Shown piece by piece: positions 32,009 to 43,972 of a DNA stretch of 64,000 nucleotides. How positions within the stretch are numbered: position 1 is the first letter of the stretch; every line of letters begins with the position of its first letter. Made by a program: the position numbers and the translations under genes. This stretch comes from Maratus speciosus (taxonomy: Eukaryota; Arthropoda; Arachnida; Araneae; Salticidae). The stretch covers positions 323,078,283 through 323,142,282 of the forward strand of contig OZ010791.1 in assembly GCA_963932465.1 (NCBI GenBank), in the 5' to 3' direction. The notes under the pieces were generated by a model, which had not been told where the DNA came from, did no database searches, and saw only the letters and a list, made by a program, of their open reading frames with translations.

Positions 32009-33145
32009 TCTGCAAATCGTAAGTATATCCAATCCTTTGATTTTTTTTTTTTAAATCGTGGTTTAATTTTGTTTCGGACTTTTGACGTAATCGTTTACAT
32101 TCGATTTTTAGTCCTAATAAAGACTAACAAGATCTTCAAATGGAAACAACTATTCCTGGTAAAAGTTCATTTTATGTACTATCGAGTTTTGTAGAAGTGT
32201 ACAAAATGGATGCTCTTTATTTGCATTATCAGCAACCAGGAGGTCAGAAGAAGTGGGAGAACGATGGACCTAGCATTTGGAATCGCTTATTTTAATTTGG
32301 TAAAGGAAAGTTGATGCTAAATAGGCATAGCTTATCAAACAATGCTTTAAGGAAAGTTTCAAAAGCGATCAATTTATCAAAACTTTCTTGGAAGTTCTGC
32401 AAATTTTAGTTTTGGGAGTATCTTATTTAGAATTTAATACTTAAATAATATTTAATGTTTTATGGGGAAATTTAATTTTAAAGAAAGGCGAATTTTAGTT
32501 TTAAAATTATCTAAAATCTTAATACATAGTAGAAAATACAAAAATACGACGAAAATACTTAAAAAAGCCCTGAAAAATTCCAAAACTAACATTAAAAATC
32601 TCAAATCAGGAAATGTCGTCATTATTCGAGCACTAATAATTTATTCTCTAATAAAACATTCAGTTTTCTGTTATCGTAATTCATTTATAATCTCCAGCAT
32701 TAGCTTTATATAATCATTTTGCCAGTTATAATTTGATTTTCAAAATATATAGTTATATAAATTTATGATTTATCAAAACTAGTTTCTACTAAAATGTAAA
32801 TGTGTGCATTATATGTCGAATAAATCAATATTTCTGTTCCATGTTTCATAAATATATTGCTGATGGAGTGATTTTTTGTAAAGCATTTCTGCGATTTAAA
32901 ATGAAAAAATAAAACTTTCAGTCCATTTCTTGAGTTTAATTATAACGAGTTCGATAACAAACTCAATATAGTAAATGCTTTAAAATTACATTAAAATGTT
33001 TTAACCCTGTCAGGGTCAAAGTACTTCTATTAGTAAAATGCTGTATGATTGATTGACACCAAAATTTCCAAACAAATTTATTTGAAAATAAGAGCACTAT
33101 TTTCGTAGATTCCCTAATTCTATAAAATACTAAAAAAAAAATATT
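32009..33145. other. AT-rich non-coding sequence
   Basis: No gene is recognised. TTAACCCTGTCAGGGTCAAAG at about 33002 resembles a piggyBac-type left end, but no right end was found. An 83-codon Lys-rich frame at 32462 is not supported. Confidence 0.4.
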
Positions 33146-33149
33146 TTAA

Positions 33150-33792
33150 GGGGACGTGGGACCTTAAAAACCAATTTTTTATTTTTTGTAAATTTCACTT
33201 TAAATATTATTCAAGGGTACATTATATGCATTATGGCATGCATTTATCACAAAAAAAAAGAAGAAAAAAAATATTTAAAAAAAAATTACTCGTTATCTTA
33301 GAAATTTTCAAAATCCCCCCTGTGCATTCCATATCAATGAAAGTCCGCAATATTTTTTATAAAAGTTTGGTTTATATATATATATATAAATAAAACTGTG
33401 CATCGAATTTTATATATTTGAATATAAAAGTAAGAAAAAAAATTCAAAATTAAAAAATTTTTTTTTAACCTTTATATTCAAATATATAAAATTTGATGCA
33501 CAGTTTTATTTATATATATAAACCAAACTTTTATATAAAAAAAATATATTGGGGATTTTCATTTATATGGAATGCGCAGGGGCATTTTCAAAATTTCAAG
33601 ATAACGCATAATTTTTTTTTTTTCAAAAATAAAATTTTACTTCATAATAAACTGCATTATGAACATTATTTTATGAACATTTTCATGTTTTTTGTGATAA
33701 ATGCATGCTATAGCATATAATGTACCCTTGAATAATATTTAAAGTGAAATTTACAAAAAATAAAAAATTGATTTTTAGAGTCCCTCGTCCCC
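33150..33792. mobile_element. Palindromic (foldback) MITE with TTAA target site
   Basis: 643 bp, almost entirely one long inverted repeat. The arms are about 300 bp each and meet near 33450-33470. Ends are GGGGACGTGGGACC and GAGTCCCTCGTCCCC, with TTAA at 33146-33149 and 33793-33796. Matching landmarks in the arms: TTTGGTTTATATATATA, AAACTGTGCATC, TTCAAGGGTACATTATATGC. A 75-codon frame in the right arm is a by-product. Very AT-rich arms would make a stable hairpin when single-stranded. Confidence 0.85.
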
Positions 33793-33799
33793 TTAAATA

Positions 33800-35045
33800 A
33801 AAAAAAAAATTGAGTAATGTTTTAAATATTGCACAAAATCTCTATAAATTCAAATTTAATTAATAAATTTTAATCGGAAAAATCCTTCTAAAATTGTGTA
33901 AATATTCTAATGTAGTTTCGAAAATTCCCGAAAAATGCTTTAGAAGATTAAATTTTCAAAGAGAAAAAGTTAGGCAGTACCTACTTTGTACCTTTACTTT
34001 ATATTCCTTTTCTTTTCTTTAATTCATTAATTAAATATAAATTTGTAATTAAATTTAATATCTAATTTGTTTGCTCTTCGTCTTTATCAATTCTAACTTT
34101 CTTTTTCATTGGGTGTTGCACTTTACATTTATTTCCTTTAATTAATTAATTAATTGAAGTACAAGGGTGAAAATGATGATAGTCTACTTTTTGTGAATTT
34201 AAATTGACTGTGCTATTTCTCAGACTGAAAAGCGTACTATAGTTTGGCGCCCTTAGTTCGAAGCAAAAATGAAGATAATCCTTTGAAAAATAAAGTGGAA
34301 GATGGGTATAAAAAGGGAAAAATGGTTAAATTCGACGTTCGTAAAAAAATATAACAGTGTATATATATCATCTAAGTATCTGCGACTATTCCATTTCCCC
34401 CCTGACCCATTAGTTATTATTTTTTAAAATAATTTATTATTTTTATTTGATTTCTTTTCCGCCTTTGCTTTTCCCATTTTGTTTCATTCGTTCATCGATT
34501 TCCACTGTTTTTCTATCAGATACCCTTTTCATCTGTTCATTTCTTCCCCTTCCTCTTCTTATTTCTTTCTATTTTGCCCCTGACCTCAAAATAATAGTAC
34601 GTCGTTTCAATGCCTGATTATGAAAGACTAATTTTTTTCGAAAAGCGTTGTGTATTTCACATTTTTTAAGGCATTCTTAAAACATCCTTTCTTTTGTATA
34701 GAGTTTTATACGAGTATTTATAATTTTTATTCAAAATTAACCTTCTTTTCAAGGTTAAATTTCATATATCAGATTTTTAAATATTGATTCATTTATTAAC
34801 AATCGGTTAGTGTGCTTCGTATCTGTGAGGTAAAGTGATTATTTTTCTGGCTGCAAAAGCGTATTAGGAGACAAAAATTTATTATACAGTCGGCTCTCGT
34901 TAATTCGAACTCGTCGAGACAATATACAACAATTAACGGTAAACATGTTTAAAGGGGTACTATTACAAAGAAATTAATGTTATATTATATTATTCAATTT
35001 ATTGCGGCTGTTATCGTGAGAATATGACATAATATTAAATTAAAA
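33800..35045. other. AT-rich non-coding sequence with an orphan pogo-like end
   Basis: No gene is recognised. TACAGTCGGCTCTCGTTAAT at about 34887-34906 looks like the left tip of a Tigger/pogo-type element (compare CAGT..CTCG..TTAA ends), but the matching right end is not visible before or after the mariner at 35052. Confidence 0.4.
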
Positions 35046-35051
35046 GATACA

Positions 35052-36349
35052 CAGAGTGGCTACTAAATACTGTTACACTCCAAAAAATACGAATTAATTT
35101 TAATCGTTTGGTAAAACAATTTATTTTTCTATTTTAGCATTTGGCAATCTTCTATTAGTGCAGACGAATTTTGTTATAAAGCAAATATTTAAAATTAGTT
35201 TAAAGATGGAAGCCAAAAGAATGATGATTAAACAGCTCTTTGATCGCAGATTTTCCGCTGGTGAAAACTTTAAGCAATTAAAATGCCTTGATTTTAATGG
35301 AACATTTATATATAGAACTATAAATTGATTATTGGATACTAATAGCTATGTAAAGATCGACCTAGGCCTGGAATCCACGTTCAGTTCGCACAATAGAGCG
35401 GATCAAAAGAATTCGTGAAAAAGTGTGAAGAAATCCACAACGTTCTGCAAATAAAATGGCTGCAGAAGAGAAGGCGAGTCACAGAACTATGCAAGTTATT
35501 ATAAATGAAGATCTGGCTTATGTCTCTTGTCGCAAAAGAAAATTTCAAGGTTTGACTGCTGCACAAAGAATAAAAACATTACAAAGGAGGAAGAAATTGA
35601 TAAAGCAGCACGGTAGGAAAAATGTTCACAGAGTGAAATTTTCTGATGGGAAGCTATTTTGCACGGAACAGTGTTATAATGCTAAAAATGATATCGTATA
35701 TTCAGCAACCCTCGAGGATATACCTGAAACCTTTCGAACTGTTAAACGCTTTCAGAATTCTGTTATGGTTTGGGCTGCAGTGTCAAACAATGGAAAATTG
35801 CCTTTGAAGTTCATCGATAAAGGAATAAAAATCAATGCGAATATTACAAACAGGATATATTGGCTACACATTTATTCCCACAAGCTGAAAGGTTGTATCC
35901 CAAACAGAATTGGGCATTTCAGCAAGATTCTACACCTTCGTAACGAGCTAAATCAACACGGGCTTGGCTCCCTGTCAATTATCCAAACTTTATCATGCAA
36001 GAAGATTGGCCACCTCCTCGCCGGATCTAAATCCTTTAGATTATTGCGTCTGCGGGATTTTAGAGGCTAAAGTAAACAGCAATAAACACAGAAGTTTGGA
36101 CTCTCACAAAGCTTCCATATTGCGTGAATGGTACCGATTACCCTTTAAAATGATTCGTGCTGCAGTCTGACAATGGCATAAGAGATTATCTATGGTAATC
36201 GATAAAGATGGCGGTCAATTCAAGTAAAAATTTTTCCCTGTAAACTTTCCTCTCTGATGTTCATCATATTAGTGTAGTTATCATTTTCTATTTTATATTT
36301 GTAAAATAAAATAAATGAATATTTGTAACAGTATTTAGTAGCCACCCTG
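35052..36349 (+). mobile_element. Full-length dead mariner-family element
   Basis: 1.3 kb with 25-bp inverted ends: CAGAGTGGCTACTAAATACT on the left, inverse of CAGGGTGGCTACTAAATACT on the right (one mismatch in 25). TA follows the right end (36350-36351); the left flank is CA, presumably a mutated TA. It holds one decayed transposase gene in the expected orientation. Length, ends and gene position all fit a complete but inactivated mariner. Confidence 0.88.
35206..36227 (+). pseudogene. mariner transposase, DD37D-type, broken
   Basis: Starts MEAKRMMIKQLFDRRFSAGE at 35206, then after stops and shifts RTIERIKRIREKV, MAAEEKASHRTMQVIINEDL (helix-turn-helix region) and the catalytic half. First Asp is in KFSDGKLFC (35645, where the usual neighbour is Glu), followed by MVWAAVSNNGK. 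Second Asp is in FQQD (35926). Third is in SPDLNPLDYCV (36039). Correcting one missing base, 37 residues separate the second and third, hence DD37D. Defects seen: stop in the N-terminal region, a frameshift between the first and second Asp, a stop just after the second, a 1-base deletion before SPDL, and a stop after IRAAV. Confidence 0.85.
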
Positions 36350-36351
36350 TA

Positions 36352-36872
36352 AATACATAAACTAATTAACAATATTAAAATAATATAAATAAAACATAAA
36401 AAATAATAATACACTATAAAACAACAACATTTTAAAATTTTTATTAATTGTAGTATAATATTCTTACCTGAAATTAGATGAACATTTAAGAAATTATTTA
36501 TATTTATTTATCATCTCTATGAAAAAATTATCAATTGTTGCTTGCTTAGTCCTATTTATTTTTGAATTTTTAGCCAGTTTTTCTATTTGTAACGGAGAGT
36601 TAAGTTCTTTGTACGATGGCGGCTGCATCAGGATAAATGTACGCAAACACTCAATTGATTGTGCAATTTACTTTTCTGTGGGTAAGAAAAGCACTTGGGA
36701 CATAGTAGCAGAAAAGCCAGAATCTGATTTCATCTCCCCATTGCATTTTTCGTGAATTGTTTCAATAATTTCTTCCGAAAGTATATATATATTAGTTTTG
36801 TTATTAAATGGAAAATAATACACACTTCATGTCAATTACTACATTTATTCGAAATATCTTTGCACAACTGTA
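36352..36872. other. AT-rich non-coding sequence
   Basis: No gene is recognised. A less AT-rich part at 36590-36755 (78-codon frame from 36519) has no identifiable domain on either strand; a decayed transposon fragment is possible but not shown. Confidence 0.4.
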
Positions 36873-36876
36873 TTTA

Positions 36877-37456
36877 GAGTGACTGCGCCAGTAGTTGATA
36901 CTCCTCCAGTAGTTGATCAAATGTTTGAAATATTGCGCCATTTCAGGCGGAAATGAATTTTAGACTTGGCACTAGACATAATAATTTTGTTTGAATGTTG
37001 GAGCTCTTGTTGTCACATTGCTGACAGCTGCCTGTTGTAAGAGAAGCCATTTTATGATTTTTTTAGAATAGAAAATCTAAACATTTAGTTTTTGATTAGT
37101 TGGAGGCGATTACGATAAGTTAAAATAATCCACTTCCATCTTGTTTATTTCAAATAATAATTTTATATGAATTATTGTTAATCACAGCTTAAGCCTGATA
37201 TTTTAAATATTAATTTTTGAATTTTCGACTGATTTCTTCGATTGATCAACTACTGGGTAAATGTCAATTAAGGAAACTATTTACCTATAATTTTGTTGCG
37301 AATTAATTGCTGCAGATTTCATTTTTGCCAATTATAGGTCATTCACTATGGGTTGTAGCAATCATGTTAGTTTACTTCTAAAACTTAAAGGGAAGGAAAT
37401 ATAATAAAAACCCGGTAGCACCGACCTTATTTGAGCAACTACTGGCTCAGTAACCC
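36877..37456. mobile_element. TIR element with CCAGTAGTTGAT subterminal repeats
   Basis: 580 bp, left end GAGTGACTGCGCCAGTAGTT, right end inverse of GGGTTACTGAGCCAGTAGTT, TA at 36875-36876 and 37457-37458. The motif CCAGTAGTTGAT occurs twice at the left end and twice inverted on the right (about 37243 and 37435). Non-coding; probably a MITE of a TA-targeting superfamily. Confidence 0.75.
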
Positions 37457-37458
37457 TA

Positions 37459-39290
37459 TATGGAAATTGCATCATACGGTTTCACAGGTACAACGATAGC
37501 AGTAGCGTAAGGTTTTTGAGGGTAGCAATAGAGTGTTAACTGTGCTCTGAAATCTTGGCTAAAATTTTTTTATCTTTAATGTACAATCAGCTAAAAAAAT
37601 AAAACAACAACAACAACAAAAAAAATCTAATAAATTTTAATTACCAAGAATGCCCAGGAAATAAAGGAATTAGCCGTTCAACTGTAGATTACGAATATGC
37701 CTTCTTTCAATGTGTGTTAAAAAAAAAATAGTGGGTCGTCTTCAAAATGAAGTTGCACCAAACTCTAAAAATTTAAATACAAACAGTTTTGTCTTCCTTT
37801 TTAGCATTTTCAGCAAATATTACATAAAGATGAGAAACGGAAATGCCTTCGATTAAGTAGTTTATAAATTATCTAAGTTTTAAGTTTCGATGATGTAATG
37901 TGCAATTCAATTGTAATCCCTGCAAAACAGATTAAAATTCTGAAAATTTGTTTAAGCATAATACAAAAAATATTTGGAGTATTGAGCTGTAATTTTGAAT
38001 TTACACATTTGAAGATTTTGCAAAACGATTTCTGTCAATAATATAAAAAAAAGTTATACGACGCATATTTTTCTCTAAAAGGAATTTTGTAAAATAGATA
38101 TTTTTGAAAAAAGATGAATTGTAATCTATGATTGTTTAAAAAAAAAATCGAATTCCAGAAACATTAAATATGTGAATTCAAACTTTCAGCTCTTTCCGTC
38201 GAGTAGTTTTTGAGTTATTCTTCAAAACTGACCTCATTGAAATCTGTTTTACAACTACTATAAATTAATTTAACATTATGAGTTCCAAACTTACCTCACT
38301 GTACTCTGTATTTTAACTGTTACAAATAAATTTAACATTGTTAGTTCCAAACTTCTTATCTTCCTAATTCCTAAATTATTTGATCGAATGACTTCCCGTT
38401 TAGTATCTTAAGGTGAAATTTGCCTAAAAAGCCAAATATGATGTCAAAATTAGGTGTTCCTATTGAAAATTTCAGAGTTAGGTACAATTTCAGTATAAAG
38501 ATATCCCTAAGATTCCTTTTTAACATAAATTTTAAAAAGATACTATTTCTAGTCGAATTATTTCCAGCTTTTTTCGCTTTTTCCTGGGACAATTCAGTTA
38601 ATAAAATATATGTGGATTGTACTCTTTCTTTTACCAGTCGTACATTAATCATTAAGAAATTTAAATGTACTGATAAATACATTAAAATCATTTTTAACCT
38701 TCATAAAATATTCATGTTTAGTAGTTATTTTTAAGATTAGTTCGTTTATACGTTTGACATTATGTATGTATCCAGGTATATAATGTTACATTTTATTTCA
38801 AAGATAATTTGCAAATAGAATAGAAACTATCTTATTAACGACAGAATAACTTATTTCTTTGACAAAATAGCTTCTGCAGACAGTCTACCTAGAACGCTAT
38901 CATTAAATAACTGACCATCGAATTCGACACAGCAGTAAGTGTGATAAATTCTTCACGAGATTCGGATAATATAGATTAATACAGTATACGTTTTGCTACT
39001 GTCGTACAGTAAATTATTAATAATATATTAATGAATAACTTATTAATATTCATATATGTTGAACATACTTTTCTCTTAATTCAGTTTAAGTAAGATGTCC
39101 CTCTGAAATTATGATTAATGAATTAATTATAACTAAGTCTAAACAAGTTGTTAAAAGATATTGTTCAATCACAAAAATGAAAATAAAAAAATCCAGGAAA
39201 AAATCAGAATATTAAAATCGAAATTATTTACCGAAATCAAATTTTTGAAGCATTTGATGTAAAGCTATGTATTTTTGAAAATTAATTTAC
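37459..39290. other. AT-rich non-coding sequence with a 62-bp tandem pair
   Basis: No gene is recognised. A 62-bp tandem duplication lies at about 38230-38355 (AGTTCCAAACTT at 38281 and 38343). Overlapping opposite-strand open frames of 104 and 106 codons at 38371-38734 lack any recognised domain. Confidence 0.45.
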
Positions 39291-39295
39291 GATTA

Positions 39296-39465
39296 CAGGA
39301 CTGCCACTGTCAACTATTTTTAATTCTATCTCCCACTACTTTCTGAAAACAGAAATTTCTTACATATATTTTGACAATATATGTAAGAGAAATATACTAA
39401 TAAAATTACTTCTTAAAAATAGCGGTACGAATAGAATGTAAAAATACTCGCCAGGGGCAGTCCTG
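39296..39465. mobile_element. Small TIR element related to the 31778 MITE
   Basis: 170 bp bounded by CAGGACTGCCACTG and the inverse of CAGGACTGCCCCTGG (12 of 14 match). The interior aligns with the core of the MITE at 31778 (TTCTATCTCCCACTACTTTC, GGTACGAATAGAATGTAAAA) in the same orientation. It lacks that element's CCCTTTTGG/TTAA outer ends, so the core may be a mobile unit in its own right. Confidence 0.6.
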
Positions 39466-39469
39466 CATA

Positions 39470-40311
39470 TTCATATATGCATTTTTCTTCACTAAATATC
39501 TGCTTGAATTATATAAAAGTAAACATGAGTTGAAAAAACACAAAGAAAATACACAGTATATCTGTAGAATTGTTTTTGTGATTGTTTGAAGAATTTAAAT
39601 TAATACGTAGCATATACAAGGGTGGTATTGGCGATTATTTTGAATACCAGTATTTTTAAACAATAATTTTTATGGTAGATTTCTCGTAAAAATGTCGTAG
39701 AAATCTATTACAAAAATGTTTGTTTAAAAAATATATTGTGGCAGAAATTGCCTTTAGTTGCTCCATACAGATATAATAATATAACTTTAAATAATGGCCT
39801 TCAATAAGTTTGAGCTTAATCTATCTGTGTTTTCTGTATTACCAAAGACTGACACAAATTATTTAACTATTAATAAAACTTCAAACAAGAAGTGTGAGTT
39901 ATACCAATTTTGGCTGCAAGAGGTAAAAAAAATAAATCAGAAGAATTAGTTTTATCAATCAACAGAAAGTTAAAGACTGAATAATGTCTATAAAACATGC
40001 TATATTTAATAATTTTTAGAGCTTACCAATATTTACCAATGTATAATATCATTTTTAACTGACAGTATGCTGTAAAATAAATCGACGTGCAAATATCTGC
40101 ACAACTGTATTTGGATATATCAAAATCAGTATATTTCGTCTTTAAAATGTGTTTGTCTTTAATTTCACATTCACATGCATCATTTATTTTTTCTTGTAAA
40201 AATATGAATCCTTTTTTCTAGTAAATACAAAGATTAAAAATCTATTAAAATGATAATTGTGATATGTGTAATACAATGAACAACGTCTTCAAAAGTTACT
40301 TCTTGCTCAAT

Positions 40312-40345
<34 letters not shown>

Positions 40346-41094
40346 TATATAAATTCTGCGTATTATGTGCAAAAGATACAAATCTTTTGTCTTTTATTTA
40401 CATAAAAAACATAAATGTATATTAACTAAATCGAATTTAAGTACTTAAAAACATTATTAGCTTTATCTGAATTTTGTTTGTAAACTACTTCAAACAACTT
40501 ATCAAACAACTAGTTTATCAGCCATAATTTAAAACAGTTAATCTTGTTCTTTCAATCAGCTGCGTATAAATGGTTCATGCCTAAAACTATTATCACGTGT
40601 ATAGAAGACAGCCAATGTACAAAAAGATTATTCGAATTAGTCGAATTAATAACATTTTAATACCATACTAAATTTGTTTTTGTTGTAAACTTATCCCCAA
40701 TGGGAAAATTTAAAGAAAGTTTTCTTTCCCCTCTTGTTTCACTTTATGAAGTTCTTCAGTCATTCATTAACTTTTTTTTATGCAAAAGAATCTATATTCA
40801 CCATTGTTGAATTTGAATAACAATTGTTATTTATTTTGTTTCCCATGACTGTTAATCTTTTATATATTTTTTACCTTGTGTTTATAATTATTTTGTGAAA
40901 TCTAACAGTGGTTTCTTCTTTTAACTTTTATCAGAGCTTATGTAAATATAGATTTTGGAAGTTAGTAATTGTAATACTTTATGTCATTTGCAAGTTTGTA
41001 ATTGTGCTGAGTTTTCATACAGGTATATATGATATAATATATATTTTTTAATAAATGCTACTGAAACACAGTAGCTATAAACTTTGTAGAGCGG
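39470..41094. other. AT-rich non-coding sequence with a 28-base poly-T
   Basis: No gene is recognised. A homopolymer T run occupies 40315-40342. Confidence 0.5.
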
Positions 41095-41102
41095 CTGTGC
41101 CG

Positions 41103-42446
41103 TAGAGGTCTGCACGGGCCGGAATTTCCAGGCCCGGGCCCGGCCCGGCCCAAAGGAAAGCTACTTTGGCCCGGCCCGGTGTAAAAATTGAAAGTTCAGC
41201 GCGAGCCCGGCCCGTTTACATTTTTACCGTTCACGGCCCGGCCCGGCCCGTACAAAAATCAGTGAAAACAGGCCCGGCCCAACTCAATTTCTACAAAAAA
41301 TTCCGTTTTTTCTCGACATACAATTAAGATTCTTTTAATGAATACTACATGCATATTTATGGGAACATTTTACAGTATATTTTAAATTACCATGTGTTCG
41401 CAAAACAGAAAACACACAATAGTAAACATTAACTATTACTTACAGTGTTTTAGTCAACGTCTCTACAGACGTTTCAAAATTTAAATAAGGTTTCATTAAA
41501 AGATTAATGTAGTTTAGAATAAAGGGTTAAAAAATATGATAACTTTTGAAGCTGTATAATAAAAATTAGATTTGTTAAAATATTTCTGTCATTTTTAAGG
41601 CTTTTCTCAAATCCAAAGGGGCTACATTTTGACACATTTATGGATTCATTTCCTTTCTGAAATGTATGAGATTGGCCGGTTTTCTTATTCAGAAACCATG
41701 TAAATGCCGTTTTTTCTATAAAAGTAATATATCTTTCAGAAAATACTGCCAAAGTTAGCGTTTTGAATCGAATTTCCGGAAGCTATAGCATAGGAAACGA
41801 GAAAAACGTACAGTCACGAGACAAGAGTCTCTGTTATCTCTGTACGTAATTTATCAAAAATGGAAACGCTATTCGATTCCAAATGCCCTCAATACTCAGG
41901 CCTGTCAATTTTATGCATTTATAGTTACAAATGAGTCAGAAAATGTGTCTGAAAGTTTCGTATTGTTGAGCAGTAAATATGAGAACCACCTTAAGGTACA
42001 TTTCCAAAGATACTGTTAACAGAAGTTCATTATCGCTATTAATACTTTTACAAATCATAAAGCCTGTGTTACTCATCCTGAGAACTATTAAGACCAGTTC
42101 CGTCCCGGCACAAGTCTGCCGAAAAAATCAAACCCGGGATCAGGCATTATGTAACTGTACGATGCCGATCTCTACGATGGATATTTTACATTTCTGTATA
42201 GATGTTGTTAAACTCGCATCGCCTCGTAACGCACATTTATACTTCTCGAAAAAGTCGTATTCATTGAAAATGGCTTGTATTTTATCTGCTCCTCTCAAAT
42301 TCTTATATCGTGTCAATAGGGCCGATTTATTTTTTTTTATCGGCCCGTTTATTTTGTCTGTCGGCCCGGCCCGACCCATTTGAAAATTCTCCTCCATTCC
42401 GCCGGGTATGGGCCTCGGACCAAGCCCGGGCCCGTGCAGACCTCTA
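41103..42446. mobile_element. hAT element, 1.34 kb, with GC-rich subterminal repeats
   Basis: Ends TAGAGGTCTGCACGGGCC and inverse (GGGCCCGTGCAGACCTCTA) with a perfect 8-bp duplication CTGTGCCG at 41095-41102 and 42447-42454. TAGAGGTCTGCACGG ends plus an 8-bp duplication are diagnostic of hAT. The first ~180 bp and last ~60 bp are packed with GGCCCGG repeats, a striking GC contrast with the AT-rich interior. The interior has frames (minus 42140-42397, minus 41504-41752, plus 41979-42383) with no hAT catalytic or BED motifs that I recognise, so it is probably non-autonomous. Confidence 0.88.
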
Positions 42447-42674
42447 CTGTGCCGTTTATTCTGAAAATTGTATTATAAATAAATGACTAATTATTTTATG
42501 AATATGGGCAATCATTTTTGAGGGGGGAATCAAATATATAATATGTTTAATTTAAGGGTGTGACTGGAAAACTTGATATTTTTATATTCTATAGAAAAAT
42601 TCTAATAAAAAGGCATTTTAAATTACTGTTTACAAACTAAATTAAGTACCATTATTGTCTTTGTAAAGTCATAA

Positions 42675-43068
42675 TGTAACGTCAGTTGCACAATAAAAGT
42701 TACGTCAGTTACACGTGTAAATGCCACTTTTTTTCTTTTTTATTATTCAGAAATTAATTAAACAAATTACTGTTATAATTTGACATTACTTAATGTTGTT
42801 GAGAACATTAAATCACTTTTTTTAACTGGATAGTTTTGATAATTTTTACACTTCAATGAAGGCAGAAAAAATTTTGTATATTTTATGTTACGTCAGTTAC
42901 AGAATTTTGAATTGCAATTTTTGGGACTCGAAAAGAGATTGAAACAATCTGCAGGTATTTGAGTATTAAGACGTTAGTAAGAAATATTTTAAATTGTAAA
43001 AATTTATTATTAAATTTTCTACATAGATTAGAAAACAAAATTCGATGATAAAAGGTTATGCCAGTTAC
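42675..43068. repeat. Four direct GTTACGTCAGTTAC motifs
   Basis: The motif occurs at 42675 (TGTAACGTCAGTTGC), 42699 and 42887 (exact), and 43055 (GTTATGCCAGTTAC), all in the same orientation over 400 bp, in otherwise AT-rich DNA. They look like the repeated motif of a decayed mobile element. I could not define its ends. Confidence 0.5.
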
Positions 43069-43069
43069 G

Positions 43070-43965
43070 ATGGAATTACCCACATACTAAGAAACACTGT
43101 TCACAGTACCATAAAAAAATATATTGCAATTTCCGTAACATGAGTGTTTGACTAAACTTTTTTCTTTTATTGGTTTATTATTAGACTTTTCAAACAAATT
43201 TAAATTAACGTCACAAAGTAAAAAACAGTAAAAATAGATTTTATACTGAAGTTAGTAGATATTTAAAAACAAATCAGTGCAACAAACAAAATGTTGAAAA
43301 GTTCCTGCGCATTTTACTTTTAAAAATATGTGGTTAAATAGGTAAAAATTTCTACTACTCTAAAATTGTTACTTTGCCAGTTTACCAATATCTATATGGT
43401 GAACTAGGTCTTCAGACGGAAATTTTATTAAAAGTCAGACGTGTTTAGATATCAAATTACCCATCTAACAAATATTTAGCAATATATTATTTTAATAATT
43501 TCTGTGTATACTCTTACAGTTTGATCTAGATGAATGCAATGTGTATAATTTGAAAGTTAGTCTATAAATTGTTTTCCAGTTAAAATGCATCCGGGAAAAA
43601 TACTGAAATAATGATTCATAGTTAATGAATATGTATAATAAAAATCAAAGTATTCTGTGCTGATTTAATTCCTTATCTTTTTTAATCGAACCTGATGGAG
43701 CTTAAAATCTTTTCGATTATATATACTTAAATACTACTTTAAATTCTCCCTTCTAATATTTTTAATTATCCTTTTTGTATATAATACCGGAGTATTTTAT
43801 TTATAAACTTTGCAACAGCAACCATGATGAATTTCTAATCTGCAAGATTTTGGAAGATTGTCACATATTGGCACTTTTAGAGTTATGCAGCATGCAGATT
43901 CTTCGAAAATTATGCTTCTTGACTCTGTTACAAAAATAGAATTCGTATTTGGGCAAATATATACA
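43070..43965. other. AT-rich non-coding sequence
   Basis: Nothing recognisable apart from the tail of the transposase relic that begins beyond it. Confidence 0.4.
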
Positions 43966-43972
43966 CATTGCA

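Noticed and set aside
36519..36755. 78-codon frame starting with a signal-peptide-like hydrophobic run.
   Set aside because: No cleavage context, homologous domain or gene structure; the hydrophobic run is AT-rich text. A decayed transposon fragment is equally possible.
38371..38734. Overlapping open frames of 106 (minus) and 104 (plus) codons; the minus one briefly recalled a retroelement protease.
   Set aside because: No DTG/DSG motif, no neighbouring retroelement domains, and both strands open at once in AT-rich DNA suggests chance.
41979..42383. 134-codon frame inside the hAT element.
   Set aside because: No hAT dimerisation, RNase H-like or BED zinc-finger motif; the 3' part runs into the GC-rich terminal repeats.
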